Source: Thermoplasmata archaeon (GTDB lineage Archaea > Thermoplasmatota > Thermoplasmata > Thermoplasmatales > Thermoplasmataceae). From it: a stretch of DNA of 37,423 nt. The notes under the pieces were generated by a model that was given only the letters and a program-made list of their open reading frames with translations, was not told the DNA's origin and did no database searches. The number at the start of each line of letters is the position of its first letter. Position 1 is the first letter of the stretch. Position numbers and translations under genes: made by a program. Where the stretch lies: contig JAKAAE010000001.1 of the NCBI GenBank assembly GCA_021797225.1, positions 1 through 37,423 of the forward strand. The letters are read 5' to 3'. Positions 13,611-22,281 of this stretch are shown here, piece by piece.

Positions 13611-13747
13611 AATCATATATTTTCATTAAATTATAAGTTAGTAATTATATAATGTTATTTTTATATTACAAAAACAGGATCGGGAGTATATAAATAGAGG
13701 TAAGATATCCTTATCTATGCATTACAGGGAGTTTAACATTTATAAAT

Positions 13748-13760
13748 GCGCCCGCGCCGG
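13748..13760 (+). repeat. Right attachment repeat within tRNA-Arg 3' end
   Basis: GCGCCCGCGCCGG, identical to 1260-1272. On the minus strand it spans nucleotides 62-73 of tRNA-Arg plus one downstream base, so integration leaves the tRNA intact. Confidence 0.88.
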
Positions 13761-13822
13761 GATTTGAACCCGAATCTAAGGCTCCGCAGGCCTTCAGGAT
13801 ATCCAAATTACCCCACACGGGC
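13749..13822 (-). tRNA. tRNA-Arg (GCG anticodon)
   Basis: Folds as a normal 74-nt cloverleaf: acceptor GCCCGTG with CGCGGGC and discriminator G, anticodon stem AAGGC/GCCTT around loop CTGCGGA (anticodon GCG, reading CGC and CGU), and T-loop TTCAAAT with stem TCGGG/CCCGG. The D stem is short (three good pairs). No CCA is encoded. It is the integration target of the element on its 3' side. Confidence 0.95.
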
Positions 13823-13907
13823 TCATTAGTATGGCTTATACATATTTTAACTTTATAATTTTCTGGAAACTGACCAAGAATTATATATAATAATTTTATT
13901 ATACATT

Positions 13908-14981
13908 GTGGATGATAACGCAATAAAGCTCAAAATGTTTGTGAAGCACCTAACAAGAATAAGAACTTTATATGCAGGTACCATTTCATTTTCAACTAGT
14001 TTTTGGATTCTGATAGCAGATCACTTTGCCATATATTACGGAATTATCTTCTTTATCTTTATTTTTCCGGTTATGCTATTAAGAGAATATTCAATATCTC
14101 GAGCGGTTGGCTCATACTATGGGACTAGTGCAAATTTTTTTGAATCGTTAAAATCCCATAGTTATATTTATAAAGCACTTATTTTATCTATTGCAATATC
14201 TTTCTTCAGGGTTTTTATTTTTACTTATTATACTGTTCACAGGGCTTTGATTTTTGTGCATTATTATTATATAGTTATCATTTTGAACATTCTCCTACTA
14301 TGTCTGATACTTATATATAGGAAAATTAGTCATAACAGAAATATGTTCAATAAAAACACGTATAATTTAGACGGAGTATACTCAGAAATTTTGGATGAAC
14401 TTCAAAATAAGTTCGGAATAAAGGGTGTTAATTTAAAAATTTTAAAACGTAATACCTACAAAATTTTCAATGCATTTACTGTGACAGTAAATAAAAATTT
14501 ATCCTTTATGGTGTTTACCCGTGATTTTTCTGAATATCTCAATAAAGAAGAGATAGCCGGCATTATGGCCCATGAAATGGCCCATATAAAGAACAGGGAT
14601 TCTTACAGGTTTTTTATTGTTTATTCTTTACTCTTATTTGCTATTATGAATATACTTTTAATACCGTATATATTCAATAAGTCATATTTGTTACTTTCAC
14701 TATTTATTGATATCCTTGTGGTGATAATATTTGCTACCCGGATACCTTTATTGTTATACAGGAGGCACAGGGAAATTAAAGCAGATATAACAGCAGCGAA
14801 ATACGGATTTGGTTTCGTACTGATAAAGGGAATAGAAACCCTCGACAGAATGAACGGATATCCAGCAAAAAAGGTAAAAGGCATTCTGGCAACACACTAT
14901 TCTTTCGAGGACAGGAGGAAAAAAATAGAAGAATATACTGGAGATTTTGGCTGCACTGCAAATGAAATCAATCTGCCCTGA
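13908..14981 (+). CDS. M48-family membrane metalloprotease (HtpX-like)
   Basis: A 357-aa protein. The zinc-binding HEMAH is at residues 222-226 and the third ligand region, HREIKADITAAKYG, follows with Glu289 and Asp293, the E..AD pattern of M48 peptidases. Hydrophobic segments lie at about 23-58, 88-108, 115-137 and 235-275, so the catalytic domain is membrane-anchored and probably faces the cytoplasm. Expected role: degrading misfolded membrane proteins. The start is GTG 13908; the TATA (ATTATATATAATAAT, about 13880-13894) is placed for a leaderless message. It lies just beyond the tRNA-Arg and overlaps the convergent TPP-enzyme gene by 14 bp. Confidence 0.85.
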   Translation: MDDNAIKLKMFVKHLTRIRTLYAGTISFSTSFWILIADHFAIYYGIIFFIFIFPVMLLREYSISRAVGSYYGTSANFFESLKSHSYIYKALILSIAISFFRVFIFTYYTVHRALIFVHYYYIVIILNILLLCLILIYRKISHNRNMFNKNTYNLDGVYSEILDELQNKFGIKGVNLKILKRNTYKIFNAFTVTVNKNLSFMVFTRDFSEYLNKEEIAGIMAHEMAHIKNRDSYRFFIVYSLLLFAIMNILLIPYIFNKSYLLLSLFIDILVVIIFATRIPLLLYRRHREIKADITAAKYGFGFVLIKGIETLDRMNGYPAKKVKGILATHYSFEDRRKKIEEYTGDFGCTANEINLP

Positions 14982-16704
14982 ATTTAGGCAAAATAATGTC
15001 AATAAGTGACGGATTCCCAATAACAGCAGATGAAACAGCCTTCTGGAATGCAGACCTAAGTTCTGGCACATCATTAACGGTGTATGATTCAATGCTGAAT
15101 CCCCTGGCTATTGTCGCAAAATCAATTCTGGGATTGTCAATATCTATAAATTCCGTATCCTTTGAATTTTTAATATACTTTTCTGTAGTGTTTTCAAAAT
15201 AAGGCCATTCTATAGCCCATGATCCGTTGTTTAGAATAATATATATAACTCCAAGGCCATAGTGTTTAACGCTCCACAGCGCGGAGGTAACATTGCCGAA
15301 TATGGCGTCACCATCACCTGTTATGCAAACTACAGGTTTATAATTTCTTATTCCTGAAAGGTAATTTTCCTCGTTTCTTGCCAGGAATGCACCATATGCC
15401 ATGCCCACAGGAGACCCCAAATGTCCGCTGGGGTTGCTGAAGAATGTTCCAGGCTTGTCCAGATTTATCTGCTGGTTCAATCCATTGTAGTATTTGATGC
15501 TACCATTAACAAGGGTCATCCCTTCTTTCCATTCCTCATTGAGGACATATCCTATTGAGTTATCGGTAAGTATATTTTTTTCCATATCCTTAGTGGCCAC
15601 ATTTTCAATATTTTTCATTAATTCTTCATGTTTTTCTATAACGGAAGCCCTGCGGTTTTCGATTACTTCCTTTTCATTGGCTGCTATTTCAGTTTTTTTC
15701 ATTATTAATTCCAGAGTTGGTCCCAGGTCACATTCTATATCAATGGAGTTGAACAGATTGGAAGAGCCATAGTCACCACCGCTATATATATCCCTGCGCC
15801 TCACGAACTCGGTGGAAAAATCTATAATATCTTTATCTACAGGAAATGCATTTCCAGGTAGTATACCGAATTCGAAAAGAAGCAGAAGATCATCATTCTT
15901 TGTATCCGGTACATACATTCTTGGAACAAAGCCGAGATGCATTCTGTTTTGTAGTGGGAAACTCATAAAATAACGACGTTCCTTGACACCTATTCCAAAC
16001 TTATCAGCAAATTTAGTCATGGTATCTACATAATCCATATTTCTCCCTGCATGGGATACAAAAATTTCAGGATTATCTGAATTTAGTATCTTATCGCCTA
16101 TTATTTTTACAGTATCAATATCCGGCAATCTTCGATTATAATAAAATTTCTTTGTCCTGATTGCCATGCCATCATAGGGTTTTTGCATGAGATCATGGCG
16201 CAATGTCAGAAATGATATACCCTTTGGTTCAAGCTGTGTTATGAAAAAAGCTTTTGAAAGGTCTTCCTCCATCATCTCTTCTGACTGAGAATTATTTGAC
16301 CATTTTACCCATGGCTCTATAATATCAAGATGTTTAGATGAATAGTGACTCGTTGGATCATTTAGAAGATGTGTTCCAGGGATATCTCTTGATGCCAGTA
16401 CCAGAAGGGGTGCCATGTTGAGGTATGATGAATACAGTGCACCAATGGAATTCTGTGTACCTACTATTCTGTCAACCAGTGCTATTCCAGTTCTGTTCTT
16501 TGCCAGAGCGTACCCTTCTGCAGAGCTTATAGCCGTAAACTCATGCAATGCCTGTATCCATTTAATTCCCTTTTCAACTGATATTGCATCCTGAATTTCA
16601 GCCATTCCAGCTCCAGTTGTGCCAAAAATAAAATTATTCCCATATAATTTCAAGGACTTTATTAAAACCTGCGCCAGTGTTTTAATTTCATAATTTTCAT
16701 CCAT
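14968..16704 (-). CDS. Thiamine-pyrophosphate-dependent enzyme (acetolactate synthase/decarboxylase superfamily)
   Basis: A 578-aa protein. The N-terminal Pyr domain has the catalytic Glu55 in ALHEFTAISSAEGYA. The C-terminal PP domain has the ThDP motif GDG at 463-465 with NN at 492-493, the normal 27-30 residue spacing. The overall length and order (Pyr, central TH3-like, PP) fit acetolactate synthase, benzoylformate decarboxylase and their relatives. The exact substrate cannot be read from the sequence; no regulatory subunit gene (ilvN) is nearby, which argues against a standard acetolactate synthase. ATG 16704. Confidence 0.8.
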   Translation of the reverse strand: MDENYEIKTLAQVLIKSLKLYGNNFIFGTTGAGMAEIQDAISVEKGIKWIQALHEFTAISSAEGYALAKNRTGIALVDRIVGTQNSIGALYSSYLNMAPLLVLASRDIPGTHLLNDPTSHYSSKHLDIIEPWVKWSNNSQSEEMMEEDLSKAFFITQLEPKGISFLTLRHDLMQKPYDGMAIRTKKFYYNRRLPDIDTVKIIGDKILNSDNPEIFVSHAGRNMDYVDTMTKFADKFGIGVKERRYFMSFPLQNRMHLGFVPRMYVPDTKNDDLLLLFEFGILPGNAFPVDKDIIDFSTEFVRRRDIYSGGDYGSSNLFNSIDIECDLGPTLELIMKKTEIAANEKEVIENRRASVIEKHEELMKNIENVATKDMEKNILTDNSIGYVLNEEWKEGMTLVNGSIKYYNGLNQQINLDKPGTFFSNPSGHLGSPVGMAYGAFLARNEENYLSGIRNYKPVVCITGDGDAIFGNVTSALWSVKHYGLGVIYIILNNGSWAIEWPYFENTTEKYIKNSKDTEFIDIDNPRIDFATIARGFSIESYTVNDVPELRSAFQKAVSSAVIGNPSLIDIILPKFRAD

Positions 16705-16805
16705 ATAAACTAATTATGTTTACTGATTTAAAACTTTGTGGAATACATTCAATTTTTTGCATTCAAAAAGGATAGCATGCTTCTAAATATCAACTATAAA
16801 CGTTG

Positions 16806-16890
16806 TGCAAGGGACGGGATTTGAACCCGCGAACTCCTTCGAGATAGAATCTTAAGTCCTACACCTTTGGCCAAGCTTAGTTACCCTTGC
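16806..16890 (-). tRNA. tRNA-Leu (TAA anticodon)
   Basis: An 85-nt class II tRNA: acceptor GCAAGGG/CCCTTGC with discriminator A, anticodon loop CTTAAGA (TAA) closed by TAGGA/TTCTA, a long variable arm typical of Leu, and T-loop TTCAAAT. No intron and no encoded CCA. Confidence 0.93.
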
Positions 16891-16975
16891 ATACCCGTTA
16901 ATATGTTATTTATTAATAAGTTTTTTTGAGACCTAGCGATAGTATAATATTTATAAGATATATCACTAAGATATT

Positions 16976-17230
16976 ATGGTTGAAGAAAATAATAATGCTG
17001 TCATGGGGTTTAAGCTAGATGAAGAGCCTAAGTGGATAAGGGTATCACTGGATGATGGAACTGTTTTAGAGATCAAAACAGAGATAATGTCAATAATGAA
17101 GGTGGGAAATGATCCTAATACTGGACTCCCACAATACAGTATAAACGCTGCACCCATGATAAGAATGATGAAAGTCCCAAAAGAATCAATTAAGAGAAAA
17201 GTGGATTCAGATAAGGGTTTGTACAGATAG
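16976..17230 (+). CDS. Hypothetical 84-aa protein
   Basis: No recognised family. Mostly beta-like: IRVSLDDGTVLEIKTEIMSIMKV reads as consecutive strands, which could be a small barrel, then a Met-rich segment and a basic tail. The TATA (ATATTTATAAG, about 16949-16959) upstream of ATG 16976 with no clear Shine-Dalgarno suggests a leaderless message. It precedes the Lrp-like gene by 49 bp. Confidence 0.6.
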   Translation: MVEENNNAVMGFKLDEEPKWIRVSLDDGTVLEIKTEIMSIMKVGNDPNTGLPQYSINAAPMIRMMKVPKESIKRKVDSDKGLYR

Positions 17231-17279
17231 GAAAATATTCGTAAGAATAGATTTAAATTATCCACTGAAATAGAGTAAA

Positions 17280-17669
17280 ATGGATGAGATGGATTTAAAG
17301 ATTTTAGATTTATTAAGAGAAAATTCCAGAGAAAAAAATATGGAAATAGCAAGGAAGCTGAATGTTTCTGAGGGAACCATAAGGAAGCGCATATCTAATA
17401 TGGTAAATTCAGGGATAATCCAAAAATTTACTTTAGAAACCGCCATTTCCATTGAGGGTATAGTTTTGATAAAACTCGATTCAAGAAGGGCATCTGCTAC
17501 AATTAAATTACTGAAAAGTGTTTACAGGGACGTTTATGAATTTTCAGGTAGGATAGACGTAGCCGTAAGAATAATTAAAAGTACAATAGATGAATTAAAT
17601 ATGGAAGTGGATAAAATCAGGGATTTGAGCGGTGTGTTGAATACAGATACAATGGTAAGACTTAAATGA
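17280..17669 (+). CDS. Lrp/AsnC-family transcription regulator
   Basis: A 129-aa protein. The N-terminal helix-turn-helix (DLKILDLLREN then IARKLNVSEGTIRKRISNMVNSGII) is the AsnC/Lrp DNA-binding domain; residues about 58-129 are a RAM/ligand-binding alpha-beta domain, shorter and less Gly-rich than usual. It probably acts as a dimer or octamer sensing an amino acid or acting as a global regulator. Single-gene unit between the 84-aa gene and Alba. Confidence 0.85.
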   Translation: MDEMDLKILDLLRENSREKNMEIARKLNVSEGTIRKRISNMVNSGIIQKFTLETAISIEGIVLIKLDSRRASATIKLLKSVYRDVYEFSGRIDVAVRIIKSTIDELNMEVDKIRDLSGVLNTDTMVRLK

Positions 17670-17722
17670 AATTTAACGATATTATTATATATTCTGAATA
17701 AATGTAGAATTGGGTAATTTAC

Positions 17723-17995
17723 ATGTCTGAAGAAAACATAATCTTTGTGGGAAGAAAACCAACTATGAACTATGTACTGGCTATTGTGACTCAGTTTAAT
17801 AACTCTGATATAAACAGAATAGTGATAAAAGCAAGAGGAAAAGCCATAAGCAAGGCAGTTGATATTGCAGAAATTACCAAGCATAAATTTATCCAGACAG
17901 CAACATACGAAAGCATCAAGCTTGATACAGAAACGCTAGAGGGAGAAAATGGTCCTTCAAACGTTTCATCCATAGAAATAATACTTACAAAATAA
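17723..17995 (+). CDS. albA: Alba chromatin protein
   Basis: A 90-aa protein with the Alba signature: IIFVGRKPTMNYVLAIV at the N-terminus and IVIKARGKAISKAVDIAEI in the middle, and a C-terminal strand VSSIEIILTK. Alba dimers coat DNA and bind RNA in archaea. Compared with Sulfolobus Alba, where two lysines (K16, K17) occupy the DNA-contact loop GKKP, here the loop is GRKP (R11, K12). The first lysine, whose acetylation weakens DNA binding there, is Arg in this protein. Confidence 0.95.
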   Translation: MSEENIIFVGRKPTMNYVLAIVTQFNNSDINRIVIKARGKAISKAVDIAEITKHKFIQTATYESIKLDTETLEGENGPSNVSSIEIILTK

Positions 17996-18074
17996 ATTTT
18001 TATAATGTATAAAAAAAATTTCTACAAAACCTTAAATCATAATTTTCCATACATAAATATCACTTGGTGTTTCG

Positions 18075-19067
18075 ATGAAAAATTTCTATGAATGGCAGTA
18101 TGGTCTCAGGGATAAGATTAATGAGGTAAATTCACGACTTCTTGAATCTATAAAAACTGACCAGAATTATCTGTTCGATATGGCAAAATACACGATAGAC
18201 GCTGGCGGTAAAAGATTCCGACCCCTGCTAACAATACTCTCATATGAAATATCCTGCTATGAGCCATACGATAAAATTCTGGACCTTGCTGCAGGTTACG
18301 AATTAATACATACTGCTAGTCTCATACATGACGACATAATAGACAAATCAAAATATAGACGTGGTCGTGAAACGCTGTATTCCCGGGATGGTGTTGACAA
18401 TGCCATAGTAGTTGGAGACTATCTTTTTGCAAAGGCATATGAACTCGGTTCCAGATACGGTACTGAGGTTTCAAAGGTAATGGCTGATGGATCTTCACAT
18501 CTTGCGGAAGGTCAGATTATAGAGGCATTGAACATAGGGAATCTTTTACTTGATATTGAAACATATAACAATATAATAAAAAATAAGACAGCGTATTTTT
18601 TCTCGGCATGTGCAGAAGGCGCAACCATAGCCGGCAGAGCGGATACAACAGTTAGAAAGAAGTTAAGTGATTTCGCCTTTAACATGGGCATGGCATTCCA
18701 GATTACAGATGATATACTTGATATAGTTGGCAATGAAAAGGAAATGGGAAAACCGACAATGGTGGACTTAAACCATGATGTTATAACACTTCCCATAATA
18801 CATGCCTTATCCCATGCAAATTCAGCGGATATGAAAATACTGGTGAGTATATTGAAGGGCCAATATAAAGAAACCGATTATAAAACCAAATTCAGGGATT
18901 TACTTTTTAAATCAGGGTCTCTGGAATATGCTTTTAAGATAGCAAAGGACTATATTCTCAGATCAGTAGAAAATTTGAACGGTATAGGCAGATCCGAGGA
19001 TCTGGGTCTATTAATGGACCTGGCACTTATTGTGGTGGATAGAATTAATGAATCAGGAGTGATATAA
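18075..19067 (+). CDS. Polyprenyl diphosphate synthase (geranylgeranyl/farnesyl type)
   Basis: A 330-aa protein. GGKRFRP at 44-50 binds isopentenyl diphosphate, the first Asp-rich motif DDIID is at 86-90 followed by RRGRETL, and the second, DDILD, is at 212-216. It condenses IPP units onto an allylic diphosphate, giving the C20 (possibly C15/C25) precursor of archaeal ether lipids. Ala81, five residues before the first Asp-rich motif, is small, compatible with a C20 or longer product. The final base of its stop codon is the first base of the next gene's start (TAATG), so the two are translationally coupled. Confidence 0.92.
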   Translation: MKNFYEWQYGLRDKINEVNSRLLESIKTDQNYLFDMAKYTIDAGGKRFRPLLTILSYEISCYEPYDKILDLAAGYELIHTASLIHDDIIDKSKYRRGRETLYSRDGVDNAIVVGDYLFAKAYELGSRYGTEVSKVMADGSSHLAEGQIIEALNIGNLLLDIETYNNIIKNKTAYFFSACAEGATIAGRADTTVRKKLSDFAFNMGMAFQITDDILDIVGNEKEMGKPTMVDLNHDVITLPIIHALSHANSADMKILVSILKGQYKETDYKTKFRDLLFKSGSLEYAFKIAKDYILRSVENLNGIGRSEDLGLLMDLALIVVDRINESGVI

Positions 19068-20227
19068 TGACAAGGGTATTATTGTATACAGGAAAAGGTG
19101 GAGTTGGCAAGACAAGTGTAGCAGCATCTACAGCGTCAATGCTGGCAAAAAACAACAGGAAAACTATAGTGATGTCAACGGATCCTGCTCATAGCCTCAG
19201 TGATTCTCTAAATACAGAAATTAAATCTGAAGCTACAAAGATTTCAGAGAATCTATACGCTCAGGAAATAAATATAAACGATGCAATAGAATCACACTGG
19301 AAGGATCTCAGGGAGTACCTGACAGCCCTATTCCAGTATCAGGGCCTGGATCCTATTTCAGCAGACGAAATAGCTATACTTCCAGGTTTTGAGGAAGCCA
19401 CATATTTGCTGTACATAAATGATTATATAAAGAACAATGAATACGATGTAATTGTTGTGGACAGTGCCCCGACAGGAGAGGCATTGAGGATGCTTTCATT
19501 TCCCGAGGTTATGCGCTGGTACATGGAAAAGGTATTTCCCATAAGCAGGACTGCTGCCAAAATAGCCAGACCCATAATGCGGCCTTTCACTGGTATACCC
19601 ATGCCTAATGACAAGGTATTCAAGAGTGCAGAAACACTTTACGATGACCTGGGCGAAATACATAAAATTCTGGAAGATCCGGATATCACTTCCATAAGGC
19701 TTGTAACCAACGCAGATCAGATGTCCTTCAATGAAACCAAGCGTGCGTTTACGTATTTGCTTCTCTATGGATATCCTGTGGATGCAATAATAGCAAATAA
19801 AATATATCCGGAAAATACTGGCGATTTTTTCACCAACTGGAGGGAAACACAGGCACAAATAATTGGAGAACTTGACGCCTCATTTCCAGAAATAAAGGTT
19901 TTTAAAAGTTATCTGCAAAATTATGAACTCATGGGCCATGAGAAGGTGCTCAAATTTGCCCATGACCTTTACGGTTCCGAGGACCCATATTCCGTCTTTT
20001 ATAAGGGAAAACCCATAGAATTCACAAGAGAGAATGGAAAAACCACGGTCAAAATGAAGCTTCCATTTGCAGATAAAGAAAATCTGAATCTGTTTAATAG
20101 AGCCGGTGAACTTATTGTTGAGGTCAAAAACTGGAAACGCATACTTTATCTTCCCCAGACCATGGCCAATATGCAACCTACAGGGGCAGAACTCAAGAAC
20201 GGTTATCTATATATAACATTAAGTTAA
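19067..20227 (+). CDS. ArsA/Get3-family ATPase with C-terminal HSP20-like domain
   Basis: A 386-aa protein. The deviant Walker A GKGGVGKT is at residues 9-16, switch I region STDPAHSLSDSL at about 45-56, and the A-loop-like PTGEALRML near 135. The last 65 residues (FTRENGKTTVKMKLPF to the end) form a beta-rich HSP20-like domain found at the C-terminus of some archaeal and bacterial ArsA homologues. The family covers arsenite pumps and Get3/TRC40 chaperones for tail-anchored membrane proteins; there is no arsB or arsR nearby and only one ATPase domain, which favours a Get3-like chaperone role. Coupled to the prenyl synthase gene. Confidence 0.88.
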   Translation: MTRVLLYTGKGGVGKTSVAASTASMLAKNNRKTIVMSTDPAHSLSDSLNTEIKSEATKISENLYAQEININDAIESHWKDLREYLTALFQYQGLDPISADEIAILPGFEEATYLLYINDYIKNNEYDVIVVDSAPTGEALRMLSFPEVMRWYMEKVFPISRTAAKIARPIMRPFTGIPMPNDKVFKSAETLYDDLGEIHKILEDPDITSIRLVTNADQMSFNETKRAFTYLLLYGYPVDAIIANKIYPENTGDFFTNWRETQAQIIGELDASFPEIKVFKSYLQNYELMGHEKVLKFAHDLYGSEDPYSVFYKGKPIEFTRENGKTTVKMKLPFADKENLNLFNRAGELIVEVKNWKRILYLPQTMANMQPTGAELKNGYLYITLS

Positions 20228-20236
20228 TTACTGTAT

Positions 20237-20422
20237 ATGGATAAAAAAACAGTAATACAGATAAATATCGAGGTACCGCATATTGTGGGAACTGCTCTTC
20301 TGGAAGGAAAAAAGTTTTTTGATGGGGGACTTGAGCTTTTAAGGTTCGGTTCACGGATGCTTAATAATAATGTATCATCTGCAGAACCTGTAAAAAAATT
20401 AAAGAAAATAGATATAAAATAG
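20237..20422 (+). CDS. Hypothetical 61-aa protein
   Basis: Begins 9 bp after the Get3-like gene, probably in the same transcript. An N-terminal strand (VIQINIEVPHI), a helical segment with EGKKFFDGGLELLRFGSRML, then a basic tail. No family recognised. Convergent with the Taw1 gene (12 bp between stops). Confidence 0.5.
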   Translation: MDKKTVIQINIEVPHIVGTALLEGKKFFDGGLELLRFGSRMLNNNVSSAEPVKKLKKIDIK

Positions 20423-20434
20423 GTATGTCAATCC

Positions 20435-21412
20435 TTATTTTCTGTTTATTTCAAGTTTATTGAGAGTTTTTTGTATTTCTTCATCAACGTTTATTTTTGC
20501 GATTTCTGGATTTTTTGCTATCATGGCAACCCTGCTCTCAAATCTATCGGCATATTCAACATATCCAAGTCTTCTGGCGAGTTCACCGGAGAATTCCATG
20601 ATTTCATCATGCGTAGGCATATTTTCATATGATAATCTCCCTGCTGACTGACCTACATGGACATATCCCTTTGATTCTATGAAATCCGGGTCGGCGCGCC
20701 TATCCAGGGCTTCATACTCATCATAATACGGAAAATTAATATTTTTTACCATAGTATGCCTTATTACCGTTCTTGTATCCAAGGAAGGCAGCAGATCAAT
20801 TGTTTTATTGAAGTTTTCCCACGCATTTCCTAAGGCAGGATGTAATACATCATTGAAAACTTCTTTATTAGGGCCTGCAACTGTCACATATAACTGAGTA
20901 GGCAACGGATTTAAATTTTCAAGAACCTTAGGCATGGTTCCATTTGTTACAACAAATGTTGTTATTCCTCTTCTGGTAGCCGCTTCTATTAGCTCGCCAA
21001 GCCTGGTATAAAGCGTTGGCTCACCAGTCAGGGATATAGCCATATGTCTCGGATGCGATGCCTCCTCAAATAATTCTTTTTTTACCTTGGGATTTCCCTT
21101 GAAGCCAGATATGAGTTTGAGATGAGCTTTGATACTCTCTTCCAGTATGAATTCTGGGTCATCCTCCTCATTTATGTGCATTGAATCGAATCCCTGGAAT
21201 CTCCAGCAAAAATCGCAGTTCTCAGAGCACGAATTCAGTGCGGGGGTCATCTGTACGCACTGATGTGATTTTATTCCATAAAATGTGTTTTTATAACATG
21301 GGGCCTTGCCAAGTAATTCACTTTTCGTCCAGTGGCAAACCTTTACAGCCGAATGGCTCCCAACCAGCCCGTAATGCTGTTTTTTGTAGACGGCCTCATA
21401 ATTGTTGATCAT
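20435..21412 (-). CDS. taw1: tRNA 4-demethylwyosine synthase (Taw1/TYW1), radical SAM
   Basis: A 325-aa protein. The radical SAM cluster C62-x3-C66-x2-C69 (CSENCDFC) and three more Cys at 26, 39 and 52 that coordinate the second [4Fe-4S] cluster of TYW1. SLTGEPTLY is the GGE-like SAM-binding motif and LYVTVAGPNKEVF a conserved catalytic-face segment. The enzyme makes the tricyclic base at G37 of tRNA-Phe from N1-methylguanosine and pyruvate. The length matches archaeal Taw1, which lacks the flavodoxin domain of the eukaryotic protein. Confidence 0.93.
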   Translation of the reverse strand: MINNYEAVYKKQHYGLVGSHSAVKVCHWTKSELLGKAPCYKNTFYGIKSHQCVQMTPALNSCSENCDFCWRFQGFDSMHINEEDDPEFILEESIKAHLKLISGFKGNPKVKKELFEEASHPRHMAISLTGEPTLYTRLGELIEAATRRGITTFVVTNGTMPKVLENLNPLPTQLYVTVAGPNKEVFNDVLHPALGNAWENFNKTIDLLPSLDTRTVIRHTMVKNINFPYYDEYEALDRRADPDFIESKGYVHVGQSAGRLSYENMPTHDEIMEFSGELARRLGYVEYADRFESRVAMIAKNPEIAKINVDEEIQKTLNKLEINRK

Positions 21413-21513
21413 TATTTACCAATTTAATAAGAATATTTAACATTTGCTAGAAAAGTTACCGATGTAATTTCAGGTTTGCACCACATTTTTATAAGTTGGC
21501 AATATTATTAATT

Positions 21514-22281
21514 ATGGCAAAACTCGATAATAAAATAGTATTGATTACAGGATCTTCAAGAGGTCTTGGTAGTGCAATAGCAAGGAAATTTACAGAGGAG
21601 GGTGCAAAGATAGCTATAAATTACAATAGAGACAGGGAATCTGCAGAAAAATTGAAAAAGGAACTTCCGGGTTCAGAGATTTTTCAGGCCGATGTATCAG
21701 ATCATGCTTTAGTTAAACGCATGATAAAAGATATACATGGCAAAATGGGCACCATAGATATTCTGGTAAACAATGCAGGTATACTCAGCTCATTTTCCTG
21801 GGACGAGTTTGACGATGAAAAGGTAAGGAAAATATTTGATATAAATCTCATGGGACCTATATACACTGTGAAAGAATGTGTGGATGATCTCAAGAAAAAT
21901 CACGGCATTATAATAAATATGGCATCAAATGCCGGTGTAGGCACAGCTGCTAAGGGAACTACCATGTATTCTATGACTAAGGCGGCAATTGCTATGCTGA
22001 CCAAGAGGCTCGCATTTGATTTGATGGAATGGCATGTTCGAGTAAATGCCATTGCACCTGGATGGATCGAATCAGATATGACCATAGGTGGGAAGAGCGC
22101 TGAAGAAGCAGAGAAACTCAGGCAGTCATTCAGATCGAGAACTGAACTTAATATGACAGGTAAACCCAAAAATATAGCAGATGCGGCTTTATTCCTTGCG
22201 AGCAATGAATCAGAATATATGGATGGGCAGGTACTTGTTGTGGACGGAGGAAGAATTGATAATCTAACACATAGCCTGTAG
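21514..22281 (+). CDS. Short-chain dehydrogenase/reductase (FabG-like)
   Basis: 255 aa from ATG 21514. Rossmann motif TGSSRGLG at 12-19, NNAG at 86-89, catalytic Ser138, Tyr152 and Lys156 (YSMTK), and APGWIESDM after it: a classical SDR. Gly-Ser-Ser-Arg in the cofactor loop suggests NADP(H). The length and FabG-like core suggest an oxidoreductase on sugars, lipids or aldehydes; the substrate cannot be told. I reject the in-frame TTG at 21496 because the TATA (TTTTTATAAG, 21486-21495) is about 24 nt from the ATG, which fits a leaderless start at 21514. Confidence 0.88.
   Translation: MAKLDNKIVLITGSSRGLGSAIARKFTEEGAKIAINYNRDRESAEKLKKELPGSEIFQADVSDHALVKRMIKDIHGKMGTIDILVNNAGILSSFSWDEFDDEKVRKIFDINLMGPIYTVKECVDDLKKNHGIIINMASNAGVGTAAKGTTMYSMTKAAIAMLTKRLAFDLMEWHVRVNAIAPGWIESDMTIGGKSAEEAEKLRQSFRSRTELNMTGKPKNIADAALFLASNESEYMDGQVLVVDGGRIDNLTHSL

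Larger units (their letters stand above)
1260..13760. mobile_element. tRNA-Arg-integrated plasmid-like element (about 12.5 kb)
   Basis: Bounded by the same 13-bp direct repeat at 1260-1272 and 13748-13760. The right copy is the 3' end of an intact tRNA-Arg gene. A complete tyrosine integrase gene lies just inside the left copy, and the interior carries a D5/P4-type replicative helicase operon, several RHH regulators, zinc proteins and an origin-like noncoding region. Housekeeping genes flank it on both sides. Excision between the repeats would give a 12,488-bp circle. No structural virus genes were recognised, which favours an integrative plasmid; a virus with unfamiliar structural genes cannot be ruled out. 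Confidence 0.88.

Noticed and set aside
1260..13760. Provirus
   Set aside because: No capsid, portal, terminase, packaging ATPase or lysis gene recognised among the readable genes; integrative plasmid preferred.
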